Shown piece after piece: positions 57,301 to 64,000 of a stretch of DNA of 64,000 bases. The position numbers and the translations under genes were made by a program. Positions within the stretch are counted from its first letter, which is position 1. Every line of letters starts with the position of its first letter. This DNA comes from Streptomyces sp. SID12488 (lineage in GTDB: Bacteria > Actinomycetota > Actinomycetes > Streptomycetales > Streptomycetaceae). Location of the stretch: contig NZ_JAAGLT010000016.1 of the NCBI RefSeq assembly GCF_010548275.1, forward strand, positions 62,001 to 126,000, in the 5' to 3' direction. The notes beneath the pieces were generated by a model. It had not been told where the DNA came from, ran no database searches, and saw only the letters and a program-made list of their open reading frames with translations.

Positions 57301-57765
57301 ACCAACCCGTCCCAGACCGCAGACAACGACGACGGCACCGGTGACACCGACTACTGGGGCATGTGGCCCGAGGACATGGGCGACGCCAAGGACTGGGCGT
57401 CGGCCACCGGCCACTGGAGCACCGTGTTCGGCGGGGCGGCTGTCGTGCTCGGCATAGCCGGCGCGATTCCCACGCCGGCCAGCCCCATCCTGCTCCCGCT
57501 CGCCGGTGGAGCCAGTCTCATTTCCTGGGGCCTCCAGGGAGTGAGCACCGTCTTCACCGGCGTGGGATACGGCTGGAACAGCAGCCAGTTCCACACGGCG
57601 CTCGGCATCACCATTCTCGGCGGCATCTTCTTCGGCAAGGGCAGGCTCCTCGAGAAGTTCGGCGTGGGCGAAGGACTCGAGTCCCTGGCCAACACTGTTG
57701 GCGGCAAGGTGTCCAACATCGCCAGTGACGCGACGACCACGGTGATCGGCTGGGTCACCTGGTAG
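54337..57765 (+). CDS. Secreted ALF-repeat protein with hydrophobic C-terminal domain (toxin-like)
   Basis: The protein has about 1142 residues from ATG 54337, with GGGGAG seven bases before it; ATG 54376 is possible. A twin-arginine-like signal (WSRRRILTSVAGVAAVPALP) is followed by ALF repeats (REAAAVALTGTSAAVSAFL, YAQRALDEGTPEAIHQFL), a long Ala-rich coil, more ALF repeats (WTREAAEYALAGTDADIVNWI) and a second coil. The C-terminal about 140 residues differ completely from the paralogue at 46980: hydrophobic helices TVFGGAAVVLGIAGAIPTP, ILLPLAGGASLISWGLQGV, TALGITILGGIFFGKG. This suggests membrane insertion or pore formation. The next gene encodes a four-helix membrane protein, a good immunity candidate. 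Confidence 0.8.
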   Translation: MFSQPCPLRHNGRMRTLQASLWSRRRILTSVAGVAAVPALPSILTLSATPAYAADPVDTGLPDTDRGKAVWAYKTGGRAAREAAAVALTGTSAAVSAFLTGELPLATAEDNRFGLLSSLSYAGQSTRASVETALSAGDAAIADYLLDGYSQPLTTDLRVAVSTILNNSGTAVKREANKALNDGTQAALRTFLSLTQYTAQQEDEGVEVFKILNTSSPQVKLYAQRALDEGTPEAIHQFLVSGQFIARARDEEAATIDQLVAVVERESKRAQLKTDQAVAASDRAQEAAEKAKAAALEAAAEARAAQQDVRKSAAAANKAASAAEGAAGAANTAIGAARTAQAASSRAAQAATAAAAAAASAGGAASRAYNAAIAASKDASKASAARQAAQGARDAAARAKTAAAAADKAAIASSSASAAGSAAANAARNAAAAANAAADAAASAGAAQSQAAKARAAAAEANAAAARATQAAGTAQTLANRSAAAARVARDAANSAAAHALKAAAAADDAADHAGQAVEYAKRSTTYANAAVEAANTAAAAVKEAQEVEKAARDAETARIAEDTALGILVARTRAQAEIADAARVNQQRTQSDMTSSEIKDLIAAAEGALNGGDTAAAVATGRKAAAGLLGSTGSWTREAAEYALAGTDADIVNWIGADRLLAQSQDDRENVVTIASVATATVAEAAHSALAADNPNAVATFLDTGVITASAEGNRVLLFQVLNGNPGTAVRSKAEAALADGSARALHRFINLELSEAAKEDDNVEIVRLLNTGGPFMKSAAQIVLEGSTRMRRAFVVRDKFNIARLDQDHATHVAAIRASIAHAAKVAAKALENAALASKAAAEARQAAAEATEWAQKANNYAKDAENSAAEAKTNADNADRSAAAAAQSAKDALSAAATARGAARTANYSMRQAVNSARQAVNSAASAQASATSAAASATQAGKDATAAAAAASQARVIVAQKRRAEAVEAARKAAEEARKNAQNGTNPSQTADNDDGTGDTDYWGMWPEDMGDAKDWASATGHWSTVFGGAAVVLGIAGAIPTPASPILLPLAGGASLISWGLQGVSTVFTGVGYGWNSSQFHTALGITILGGIFFGKGRLLEKFGVGEGLESLANTVGGKVSNIASDATTTVIGWVTW

Positions 57766-57784
57766 GTACCGTCGTACGACCGGC

Positions 57785-57829
57785 CGGGGTGGCACGTGCA
57801 CACACATCACGTGGGCGCGCGCCACCCCG
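57785..57829 (+). terminator. Hairpin between ALF gene 2 and the membrane protein gene
   Basis: CGGGGTGGC pairs with GCCACCCCG, and the inner ACGTG pairs with CACGT, over a long loop. It may attenuate read-through, so the immunity gene is either partly coupled or separately promoted. Confidence 0.5.
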
Positions 57830-57888
57830 CGACGTCAGGCCTGCGTCGTCGTCCGCCCACCCACAGGCGCACCAGCAGAAGGGATTCC

Positions 57889-58269
57889 ATGCTGACCTCC
57901 CATTTCTCCCGCACCGAGTGGTGGATCGCCGCGATCGCGGCCGGCTTCGCCCTGGCAGTGGCGATCCAGTCCCTGGTCCCCGCGAAGAAGGACAAATGGA
58001 AGGCGGTGCTGCCGCCCGTGGGCGCCGCGGTGTTCATCGCCCTGAGCACGAGGACATCCCCGAACGACGGGGAGAACACGGCGCTGATGCTGTTCACAGC
58101 GATGGCGCTCGGTCTGGCGATCACCCGGGTCGTCTTCGCCGGATTCATCAGACGCCAACTGGAGCTGGTGCGCTCGGGACAGTCCATGGAGAAACTGACG
58201 GGCAGGCAGACCACGGTCTTCTTCCTCACCTTCGCTGCCGTCGTGGCGGTGATCGTCGCCACCCTGTGA
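57889..58269 (+). CDS. Four-helix membrane protein, putative immunity
   Basis: The protein has 126 residues from ATG 57889, preceded by AGAAGGGA. Four hydrophobic helices: WWIAAIAAGFALAVAIQSLV, AVLPPVGAAVFIALS, LMLFTAMALGLAITRVVFAG and TVFFLTFAAVVAVIVATL, with short charged loops. No family recognised. Its place directly after a toxin-like gene with a membrane-active C-terminus suggests an inner-membrane immunity protein, as for pore-forming bacteriocins. This is inference. Confidence 0.65.
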   Translation: MLTSHFSRTEWWIAAIAAGFALAVAIQSLVPAKKDKWKAVLPPVGAAVFIALSTRTSPNDGENTALMLFTAMALGLAITRVVFAGFIRRQLELVRSGQSMEKLTGRQTTVFFLTFAAVVAVIVATL

Positions 58270-58334
58270 TCCCCTGATGTTTCGGAGGGGTGTACCGGGT
58301 ACGTCGGTGCCGGCGGGTGCGGTGGGGGCTGGGC

Positions 58335-58469
58335 AGGGTCCAGACGTACGGGTCCGTACGCGACAGCAAGGACCAGGCCGGCCCGATGCTCACCTTCACT
58401 TCCAGCGGCTGGCAGGCCTTCCTGGCCGACGCCAGGTCCAGGGAGTTCAGCCACTCCACACGAGGCTGA
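58335..58469 (+). pseudogene. DUF397 gene remnant
   Basis: One frame reads VRDSKDQAGPMLTFTSSGWQ, then AFLADARSREF, followed by TGA; this is the typical C-terminal half of a DUF397 protein. The N-terminal half (WRKSS...) is missing and no start codon fits. It lies in the 307-bp gap between the membrane protein gene and the 58577 gene, which otherwise holds nothing recognisable. Confidence 0.6.
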
Positions 58470-58576
58470 CGTCGGCCTCAGTCCGGGTTCGGTGGCCTCC
58501 TCAATGGACCGTGGCGAGTTCGTGCGGCGCGGGAATTCGGGTGTCCTGATGGCGAGGGCCATGCCAGCATCAGCGG

Positions 58577-59320
58577 GTGATCGACGATGCGGAGCTGCTT
58601 CCTGCCGAACTGGTCGGGAGGCGACTGCAGCAGGTGACCACGGCTTGGCGTCACCACCCCGATGGTGAGCGGTCGTTGCTGCACCTGTGGCTTCACCTGG
58701 AGGGGCTGGGCCCGGTTCTGTTCCGCGCGCCCGGTGCCGGCTTGTCGCTGCGGGCCGACCAGCCGCACGGGCCGTATTCGACAGCGGAGCACAGCAAGGT
58801 CTCGGTGGTCGACGACTCGCCGGACGTTCCGGTGACCCGGTTCGTCGGACAGCCGATCCGCTCGGTTCGGGAGATCGGCTACGCGGACGGCCATGTCGAC
58901 TTCACGGCCGGCCTCACACTCCAGTTCCCCGGCGGGAGCGTTCGGCTGCTTGGTCTCGACGACGGCCTCCTCATCGCCCACGATCAGCATCTGGGCGCTG
59001 TCGAGACCCATCTGCACGAGGACGTGACCATCGCGCGGGCAGTGCAGACCTGCGAGGGCTGTCCATCGCAGTGGGATGCGTGGACAGCCCGGGGCCAGTA
59101 TCTGTACCTGCGGTACCGGCACGGCGAGGGGACCGTCGAGCAGCATCCGAGCGAAGACACGGACACATGGGACGGCGAGGAGTCGAGACTCTGGACCAGC
59201 TGGGACGACGGGACCGACGGCGGCTGGATCGAACTGGCCGACTTCCTCGCCATGGCCGGTCTGCGGCTGACGCCGAACGCCGAGGTCAGCACCACATCGC
59301 CGATCGACGGGAAGGCCTGA
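58577..59320 (+). CDS. Protein of unknown function in the toxin cassette
   Basis: This 247-residue protein starts with GTG. The N-terminal half is beta-rich (LLHLWLHLEGLGPVLFR, VTRFVGQPIRSVREIGYADG, GSVRLLGLDDGLLIAHD); the second half has CEGCPSQWDAW and is rich in Trp/Asp (WDGEESRLWTSWDDGTDGGW). No signal peptide or membrane helix is present. The gene is followed after 5 bp by the 59326 gene, so they form an operon. The composition (acidic, small, orphan) fits an immunity-type protein, but nothing proves this. Confidence 0.6.
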   Translation: MIDDAELLPAELVGRRLQQVTTAWRHHPDGERSLLHLWLHLEGLGPVLFRAPGAGLSLRADQPHGPYSTAEHSKVSVVDDSPDVPVTRFVGQPIRSVREIGYADGHVDFTAGLTLQFPGGSVRLLGLDDGLLIAHDQHLGAVETHLHEDVTIARAVQTCEGCPSQWDAWTARGQYLYLRYRHGEGTVEQHPSEDTDTWDGEESRLWTSWDDGTDGGWIELADFLAMAGLRLTPNAEVSTTSPIDGKA

Positions 59321-59325
59321 CGACA

Positions 59326-60072
59326 GTGCTCGCGCACCCGGATGGCGAGTACGCGATCACCGCGCTGTACTCCGTCCCTGACGACGCCTGGTACCTGGAG
59401 CTGGGCCTCGTCCAGGATCAAAGAACCTTCGTGACAGCGATCGTCCCCGACGAGGATCCGGCGCGAGAGCCGACGGTCTGTTTCGACCCCCAAGGACGGC
59501 ATCTGGACATCCCGTACGAGGTCATGCGCTGGTTCATGGACCGGGTCGACCACGAGATCCGCACGTCCCGAGCCTGGATGCAGCTGCGGCCGGATCTGGT
59601 GGAGGTCATCCACCGCTTGCGCCAGGAACACCTGGGCGCCGTCGATGACGCCGACTTTCCCGATGTTCTCGCGGAGGTAAGTGCTGCCGTCCCCACGGCC
59701 GACCTGCGTGCCGTCCTTGCCGCCGCCTTCGGGCGGAGTCCTGATGGCACCACTGTGGCAGGCGGGCAGGCACTCCAACTGATGCCCCCCGAACCCGGGA
59801 GTCCACCGGGCCCCGAGTGGGAGACCGTCTGCCGTGTCTGTGGGTACGACGACGGTGTGGAGCCCTTCTGGGAACAGGGCTGGCCCAATGAGGGTGCCAT
59901 CTGCCCGTGCTGCGGCAACGAGCCCGATGTCAGCGACGTCAGCGTCATGGGGATCCGCGGCTACCGCGGTTACTGGCTCGGCCAGGGCGCCCCATGGAGC
60001 TCACCGAGTTCCCGCCCGAAGGACTGGGACCTCCTGGAGCAGCTGTCCCACATCCCGCCCGAATGGCGCTGA
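59326..60072 (+). CDS. Fusion of unknown domain with Cys-rich CPCC-like domain
   Basis: The protein has about 248 residues from GTG 59326. Residues 1-150 are an unknown acidic domain (ITALYSVPDDAWYLELGL; YEVMRWFMDRVDHEIR). Residues 155-248 repeat the whole small protein at 50643 (CRVCGYDDGVEPFWE, ICPCCGNEP, KDWDLLEQLSHIPPEWR). A stand-alone gene in cassette 1 is thus the C-terminal domain of a larger protein in cassette 2. It may be a two-domain immunity protein; this is inference from position and duplication. Confidence 0.65.
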   Translation: MLAHPDGEYAITALYSVPDDAWYLELGLVQDQRTFVTAIVPDEDPAREPTVCFDPQGRHLDIPYEVMRWFMDRVDHEIRTSRAWMQLRPDLVEVIHRLRQEHLGAVDDADFPDVLAEVSAAVPTADLRAVLAAAFGRSPDGTTVAGGQALQLMPPEPGSPPGPEWETVCRVCGYDDGVEPFWEQGWPNEGAICPCCGNEPDVSDVSVMGIRGYRGYWLGQGAPWSSPSSRPKDWDLLEQLSHIPPEWR

Positions 60073-60181
60073 CTGCCGCTGACGGCCGCTGAAGGAGGGA
60101 CCCGCGGGCACGCTCCGGCGGCTCCTGGGGCCACCCTGAGCCTGAAACTCCGCTTCCCGGCAACATCGGCCGCCGCCGAAA

Positions 60182-60198
60182 TAACAAAACTCTTGTTA
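60182..60198. promoter_or_regulatory. Inverted repeat, candidate VapB operator
   Basis: TAACAA AACTC TTGTTA, perfect six-base arms, ends ten bases before the antitoxin start. VapB-type antitoxins bind such sites to repress their own operon. Confidence 0.6.
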
Positions 60199-60208
60199 AA
60201 GTGACCCC

Positions 60209-60499
60209 ATGGGTTCAGCTCCCTCCGCATCCCCCGCCCCTGGCGAAGGCCCCGTCCGCCCGGTCTCCGTCTCTCTCCATGAGGGCACCATCGCCGCCCT
60301 CAAGGAGCGGACCGGCAAACGCGGCATGTCCGCGTACGTCGAAGCCCTCATCCAGCGCCAGTTGGAGCGCGACCGGCTGCGCGAACTCATCGAGGACGCC
60401 GAAGCCGAACACGGCCCCGTGGATCAGGCCGCCGTCGAAGCCAAGCGGGCGCTGCTGCGAGGAGCCCCAGCCACGGCCGGCTCTGCGGACGCCGCGTGA
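60209..60499 (+). CDS. Antitoxin of a VapBC-type pair
   Basis: The 96-residue protein has a ribbon-helix-helix-like part (RPVSVSLHEGTIAALKERTG, MSAYVEALIQRQLERDRL) and an acidic/Ala C-terminal tail that would wrap the toxin. The stop overlaps the start of the PIN gene (GTGA), a standard toxin-antitoxin arrangement. Confidence 0.8.
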   Translation: MGSAPSASPAPGEGPVRPVSVSLHEGTIAALKERTGKRGMSAYVEALIQRQLERDRLRELIEDAEAEHGPVDQAAVEAKRALLRGAPATAGSADAA

Positions 60500-60888
60500 C
60501 GGGCACGCTCGTTCTGGACTGCGAGGGCCTGTCCAAACTCGTACGACGCACCCCCGAACTCACCGAGTGGCTCGCCGCTGCCGAAGCCGAGGACATCCGC
60601 GTCGTCATCAGCTCCGTCACCCTCGTCGAGGCCCGCGACCCGAGGACCAACCAGGCCCGTTTCGACCACGCCGTCTCCCGCGTCAACATCGTCCCGCCCA
60701 GTGAGGCCGTCGCCCGTCACGCGAGCAGGCTCCTCGCCGCAGCGGGCCTGCACGGGCACAAGTACGCCCTCGACGCGATCGTCGCCGCCACGGCACTCGC
60801 CTCACCGGCCCCCGTGACCGTCCTGGCCTCGGACCCCGAGGACCTCGGCGTGCTGTGCGGCACGGGTACCCGTGTGATCAAGGTCTGA
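60496..60888 (+). CDS. PIN-domain toxin (VapC-type ribonuclease)
   Basis: This 130-residue PIN protein starts with GTG overlapping the antitoxin stop. Acidic active-site residues are visible: Asp in LVLDCEGLSKL, Glu in VTLVEARDPR, and Asp in HKYALDAIVAATAL. PIN toxins cut RNA, often tRNA or rRNA, using Mg2+. It is kept in check by the 60209 product. Confidence 0.83.
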   Translation: MTGTLVLDCEGLSKLVRRTPELTEWLAAAEAEDIRVVISSVTLVEARDPRTNQARFDHAVSRVNIVPPSEAVARHASRLLAAAGLHGHKYALDAIVAATALASPAPVTVLASDPEDLGVLCGTGTRVIKV

Positions 60889-60991
60889 GGGGCCGGACCG
60901 GCGGTAACGGCTGATCGGTCACCCTCTGCCTCCGGACAAGTGACTCACCGCATTGCGCCGTATCCTGATCTCACACGGGAAGGAGTAGTCC

Positions 60992-61546
60992 ATGAGTGTC
61001 GACGCGATCGCGCACACCGAGTTTCCCGAAGGGCACGTTGTTTTCTTCGGAATCGACGGAAAGATCATCTTGACTCCGCAGAGCTACGAGCACTCCAGCA
61101 CGATCAAGTCGATGCAGTACGACACGATCGTGTCTCTCGGACGCCACGCGAAAACTCCCTCCGACGTCTACATAGACTTCCCCGCCGACGAGAACTCCGC
61201 TCCCGACCTGGCCATCCTGCGCGAGGACGCCCGCCGGGAAGGCAAGCGCTACAGCTTCGAGGACGTCCTGCTGATCTCCGAGGTCGTCTCGACCTCCTCC
61301 GCACGCAAGGACTACGACGACTGCACCGCGAAGTACGGCCGTTACGGCATCCCCATCTACCTGGTCGTCGACCCCTACGCCCAGGAGGTCGTCCTCCACA
61401 CCCAGCCGACCGCCACCGGTTACATCGCGGCACACACGCACAAGTACGGCACGGGCAAGCTCCCCATCCCCCTGGCCGACGGCCGCACCTTCACCCTCGA
61501 CCTCGACGAGCTTCCGCCCCCGGAGCCCGAGGGCGACGCCCGCTGA
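60992..61546 (+). CDS. Uma2 family nuclease-fold protein
   Basis: The 184-residue protein has the PD-(D/E)xK-type Uma2 fold: PDLAILREDA, ILEV-like LLISEVVSTSSARKDYDDCTAKY, YGIPIYLVVDPYAQEVVLH. Asp, Glu and Lys of the nuclease core are in place (PD...SEV...K). The family is very common in actinobacteria and cyanobacteria with unknown biological role. AAGGAG precedes ATG 60992. Confidence 0.88.
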   Translation: MSVDAIAHTEFPEGHVVFFGIDGKIILTPQSYEHSSTIKSMQYDTIVSLGRHAKTPSDVYIDFPADENSAPDLAILREDARREGKRYSFEDVLLISEVVSTSSARKDYDDCTAKYGRYGIPIYLVVDPYAQEVVLHTQPTATGYIAAHTHKYGTGKLPIPLADGRTFTLDLDELPPPEPEGDAR

Positions 61547-61707
61547 CCGAGACACAGCCCTTCCCACGGTCCGGGTCCCCCACTCCCACCCGTCCTGCGC
61601 CCAACACGCCCCCGACAAAGATCTGTTGGGAACGGTGGCCCCGGAGTCCCCGGCCATCATGGCGGCCCTGTTCCGGGACCCCGGTGGGGCCCAGGCAGTA
61701 TGGGCCC

Positions 61708-62292
61708 ATGATTACTCTCACGAAGGAAGACGGCCCGGCGGACCTGGACGGGGTGACCCATCTGTCCATCGGGGCCTCCTGGGACCCCACCTCCGGTGCG
61801 AGCGGCGGAGTGATGGGCAAACTCCGCCGCAAGACCGGCACCGACCTCGACCTGATCGCCATCGCCATGCACGACGGCGACCCGGTGCGCCTGGCGGGCC
61901 TCGACTCGCTCGACCCCATCGGCAACGGCTCCCTGCTCCACAGCGGGGACAACCAGACGGGGCACGGGGACGGCGACGACGAGACCGTCACGGTCGAGTT
62001 CGCGAAGATCCCGCCCCACATCACCTCGATCGTGTTCATCGCCGCCGCCTACAAGAAGGGCAGTTCCTTCCAGAAGGCGCGCAACGTCAGCTTCAAGGTG
62101 TACGACGCGAGCGGCGGCAGCACCCAGCAGGTCGCCGACATCTGGCCCAGCATGCTCACCACGGACAACGGCTGCGCCGTCGCCAAGGCCGTCCGGTCCG
62201 GCGCCGCCTGGAAGCTCGAAGTGATCAACACCACGGGGAAGATCAAGCAGGGCGACGAACTCGCCCTGATGCGCTTCGCCGCGAGCAAGTAG
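61708..62292 (+). CDS. TerD family protein
   Basis: The 194-residue protein from ATG 61708 has the TerD calcium-binding fold: LSIGASWDPTSG, DLDLIAIAMHDGDPVRLAGL (acidic Ca2+ site), LLHSGDNQTGHGDGDDETVTV, and FVIAAAYKKG-like VFIAAAYKKGSSF. TerD proteins are linked to tellurite resistance, phage defence and stress surveillance; in Streptomyces many paralogues affect development. It stands alone, with no other ter gene in this window. Confidence 0.9.
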   Translation: MITLTKEDGPADLDGVTHLSIGASWDPTSGASGGVMGKLRRKTGTDLDLIAIAMHDGDPVRLAGLDSLDPIGNGSLLHSGDNQTGHGDGDDETVTVEFAKIPPHITSIVFIAAAYKKGSSFQKARNVSFKVYDASGGSTQQVADIWPSMLTTDNGCAVAKAVRSGAAWKLEVINTTGKIKQGDELALMRFAASK

Positions 62293-62627
62293 CCGTACAT
62301 CGCGGGGAGTCACGCGGTCCCGTCTGCCGCCGGTGCGCAACACCGGCGGCACCGCGCGCCCCGCGCGCGACCTGAAACCGGCGCAGGTTCCGGTCCAGGA
62401 CGGCCCGCGGCGCGTCCACGCGGCGGACGCTGAGCGCTGCCGTGCCGGGCAACGACGAAGAACGTCCTGGTCCTCCCGGTCGAGAGCCGGAAACGTCCAC
62501 CGGGACCCAGGTCGCTCGTCCGGGTCCCGCCGGCCCCCTTCGTTCAGTGGCGGCATCCCGCCGTGAACCGGAAGAACCCCCCGCACCTCCGCGTGCGCTC
62601 ACCCCCCACCCATGATCGGATGCTGGA
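62293..62627. other. 335-bp intergenic region
   Basis: No supported gene is seen between terD and the phosphatase gene. A weak GC-rich inverted pair (near 62322-62354: CCGCCGGTG...CACCGGCGG) may serve as terminator for terD. A ribosome binding site for the next gene is poor. Confidence 0.5.
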
Positions 62628-64000
62628 GTGGACCGGCAGCGGGCCGGCGACGAGAGCGCGGGCGAGGGTAAGCGCGAGGACGAGGACCTGGGCGTGGGGG
62701 CGCCGGAGAGTGGTCCCGGGTTCTGGCACGTCTGGTCGGCGCGGGCGCGTGAGCTGCTCGGGCAGATTCTCGACGGGACGCCCGCCGCCATCGCCGTCCT
62801 CGACACCGAGCTGCGCTTCCGGTACGTCAACGCCGCCCTCGCGCGCATGAACGGCGTACCGGCCTCCGAGCACCTCGGTCGTACCGTCGCCGAGGTCGTC
62901 CCGGGCGTCGAGGCCCGTGAGGACGTGCTGGGGGCCGTCATCGCGGACGGCATCCCGCGCGAGACCATCTCCAGCGGCCACACCCAGGCCGACTCCCCGC
63001 TGGAACGCCGCTACTGGCACGGCGCCTACCACCGGCTGAGGCAGGACGGCCGGACGCTGGGGATCGTCTGCATCGTGCTGGAGATCTCGGCCGCCCGGCA
63101 GGAGCAGCGGGAGCTGGAGCGGGCCCGTGAGCGCCTCGCCCTGCTCGACGAGGCCGCCACCCGCGTCGGCACCACCCTGGACATGGACACCACCTGCCAG
63201 GAGCTGGCCGAGTTCCTGGTGGCGAAGCTCGCCGACGCCGCCACCGTGAAGGTCCTCCCCGAGCACGGCACCAGCCGGGCGCCCCGCGACGGATCCCTGC
63301 GGCTGCGCCGGGCGGCGCTGGCCGCGGTGCCCGAGCTGGAAGGGGTGATGCGGCCCCTGGGGCGGCCCGGTGAGTACGTCGACCACCAGCCCGGCTCGTC
63401 CGTCGTCCGCTGTCTGGCGGAGGGCCGTCCGGTGATCGACAACCTGATGGACGAGCAGGACATCGGCCGCGCCGCCGCCCACACCGGCAATGTCGCCGCC
63501 TATCTGGCCGCCGGCATCCACTCCGCCCTGATCGTGCCGCTGACCGCCCGCGGCCACGAGGTGGGCACCGTCACCATGGTCCGGGCGGGCGACTCACCCC
63601 TGTTCGACGAGACCGACGCCGTCATCGCCCAGGACTTGGCCGGCCGGGCCGCCATCAGCCTCGACAACGCCCGCCGCTACACCACCGAGCACAACGCCGT
63701 CGTCCAGTTGCAGCGCGCCCTGCTGGCCGAGCCGGGCCGGCCGCACCCGGACATCGACGTCGCCTACCGCTACCGGCCCGCCGGGCGGGGTGTGCTCGTC
63801 GGCGGGGACTGGTACGAGACCGTCGCCCTCGACGACGGACGTACGCTGCTCGCCCTCGGTGACGTGATGGGCCACGGTCTGGAGGCCGCCGTCGCGATGA
63901 GCCGCTACCAGGCCATGCTGCGCGTGGTCGCCGCCCGGGAACCCGGCCCCGACCGCATCCTGCTCGAACTCGACCACCTGCTCCACACCACCGCCGCCGA
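62628..64000 (+). CDS. PAS-GAF-SpoIIE (PP2C) phosphatase, truncated by window end
   Basis: GTG 62628 is the only possible start after the upstream in-frame stop, and the ORF runs off the right edge. Residues about 45-155 are a PAS domain (DGTPAAIAVLDTELRFRYVNAALARMNG), 165-345 a GAF domain, and from about 370 the PP2C-type SpoIIE domain with GGDWYETV and LALGDVMGHGLEAAVAMSR, the metal-binding Asp motifs. Such proteins dephosphorylate anti-anti-sigma factors and so switch partner sigma factors. A C-terminal HATPase domain, common in Streptomyces, would lie outside the window. Confidence 0.9.
   Translation, partial: MDRQRAGDESAGEGKREDEDLGVGAPESGPGFWHVWSARARELLGQILDGTPAAIAVLDTELRFRYVNAALARMNGVPASEHLGRTVAEVVPGVEAREDVLGAVIADGIPRETISSGHTQADSPLERRYWHGAYHRLRQDGRTLGIVCIVLEISAARQEQRELERARERLALLDEAATRVGTTLDMDTTCQELAEFLVAKLADAATVKVLPEHGTSRAPRDGSLRLRRAALAAVPELEGVMRPLGRPGEYVDHQPGSSVVRCLAEGRPVIDNLMDEQDIGRAAAHTGNVAAYLAAGIHSALIVPLTARGHEVGTVTMVRAGDSPLFDETDAVIAQDLAGRAAISLDNARRYTTEHNAVVQLQRALLAEPGRPHPDIDVAYRYRPAGRGVLVGGDWYETVALDDGRTLLALGDVMGHGLEAAVAMSRYQAMLRVVAAREPGPDRILLELDHLLHTTAA

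Noticed and set aside
1..64000. tRNA, rRNA or attachment-site features
   Set aside because: I looked for CCA-ended cloverleaf arms and rRNA-like stretches near the IS and the cassettes and saw none; a dedicated scan (tRNAscan-SE) could still find a missed one.

Overview
The window is a stretch of Streptomyces (or very close relative) chromosome. Evidence: GC content above 70 %, frequent GTG starts, and a block of recognisable actinobacterial genes in a familiar order: tilS, DUF2342 metalloprotease, PBP4-type carboxypeptidase, ppa, thrE-like, DedA, tipA, glutamate decarboxylase, a WhiJ-type trio, and the zinc-independent ribosomal protein cluster. From memory this order resembles the SCO3400-3430 part of the S. 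coelicolor core, but I could not check that here.

Layout. 1-19,200 is mainly core: tRNA modification (tilS, cut by the window edge), cell wall carboxypeptidase, inorganic pyrophosphatase, transporters, TipA-type MerR regulator, glutamate decarboxylase, aldehyde dehydrogenase, an XRE/ATPase/DUF397 developmental regulator trio, and a divergent zinc-starvation cluster (rpsR2-cobW-like-rpmE2-rpmG versus rpmB2-rpsN2) with a probable Zur box. At 19,242-20,900 there is an IS630 end remnant, an orphan Imm51-type gene and a complete IS630-family element. Its TA target lies in the shared CTAG stop codons of two convergent genes. 20,898-31,942 holds a DUF2786 protein, a Clp-N regulator, a stand-alone family A DNA polymerase, an AfsR-like regulator with a repetitive linker, a glycosyltransferase, a PucR regulator and a Tat-exported flavoprotein.

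32,107-42,753 is a gamma-butyrolactone-type signalling locus. It has an AfsA/ScbA-like synthase, an OmpR-type response regulator, an ScbR-like TetR receptor, three ARE-like operators and an ArsR/MFS pair. These are followed by a two-gene operon of unknown function: a 1293-residue acyltransferase / pseudo-acyltransferase / kinase-like fusion and a 512-residue helical protein. The operon promoter carries helically phased direct repeats. This is the best candidate here for an undescribed biosynthetic system.

44,257-60,072 is accessory and holds two paralogous copies of a secreted toxin cassette. Each copy has a secreted trypsin-fold protein that lacks the catalytic histidine (one with a ricin-B lectin, one with FG-GAP repeats), a small secreted protein whose last 130 residues are identical in the two copies, and a divergently transcribed large Ala-rich ALF-repeat protein with a different C-terminal toxin-like domain. 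Each toxin-like gene is followed by different putative immunity genes; a Cys-rich protein gene was also duplicated and in copy 2 is fused to another domain.

60,182-64,000 carries a VapBC-type toxin-antitoxin pair, a Uma2 nuclease-fold protein, a TerD protein and the start of a PAS-GAF-SpoIIE phosphatase that runs off the end. I found no tRNA, rRNA or CRISPR array.
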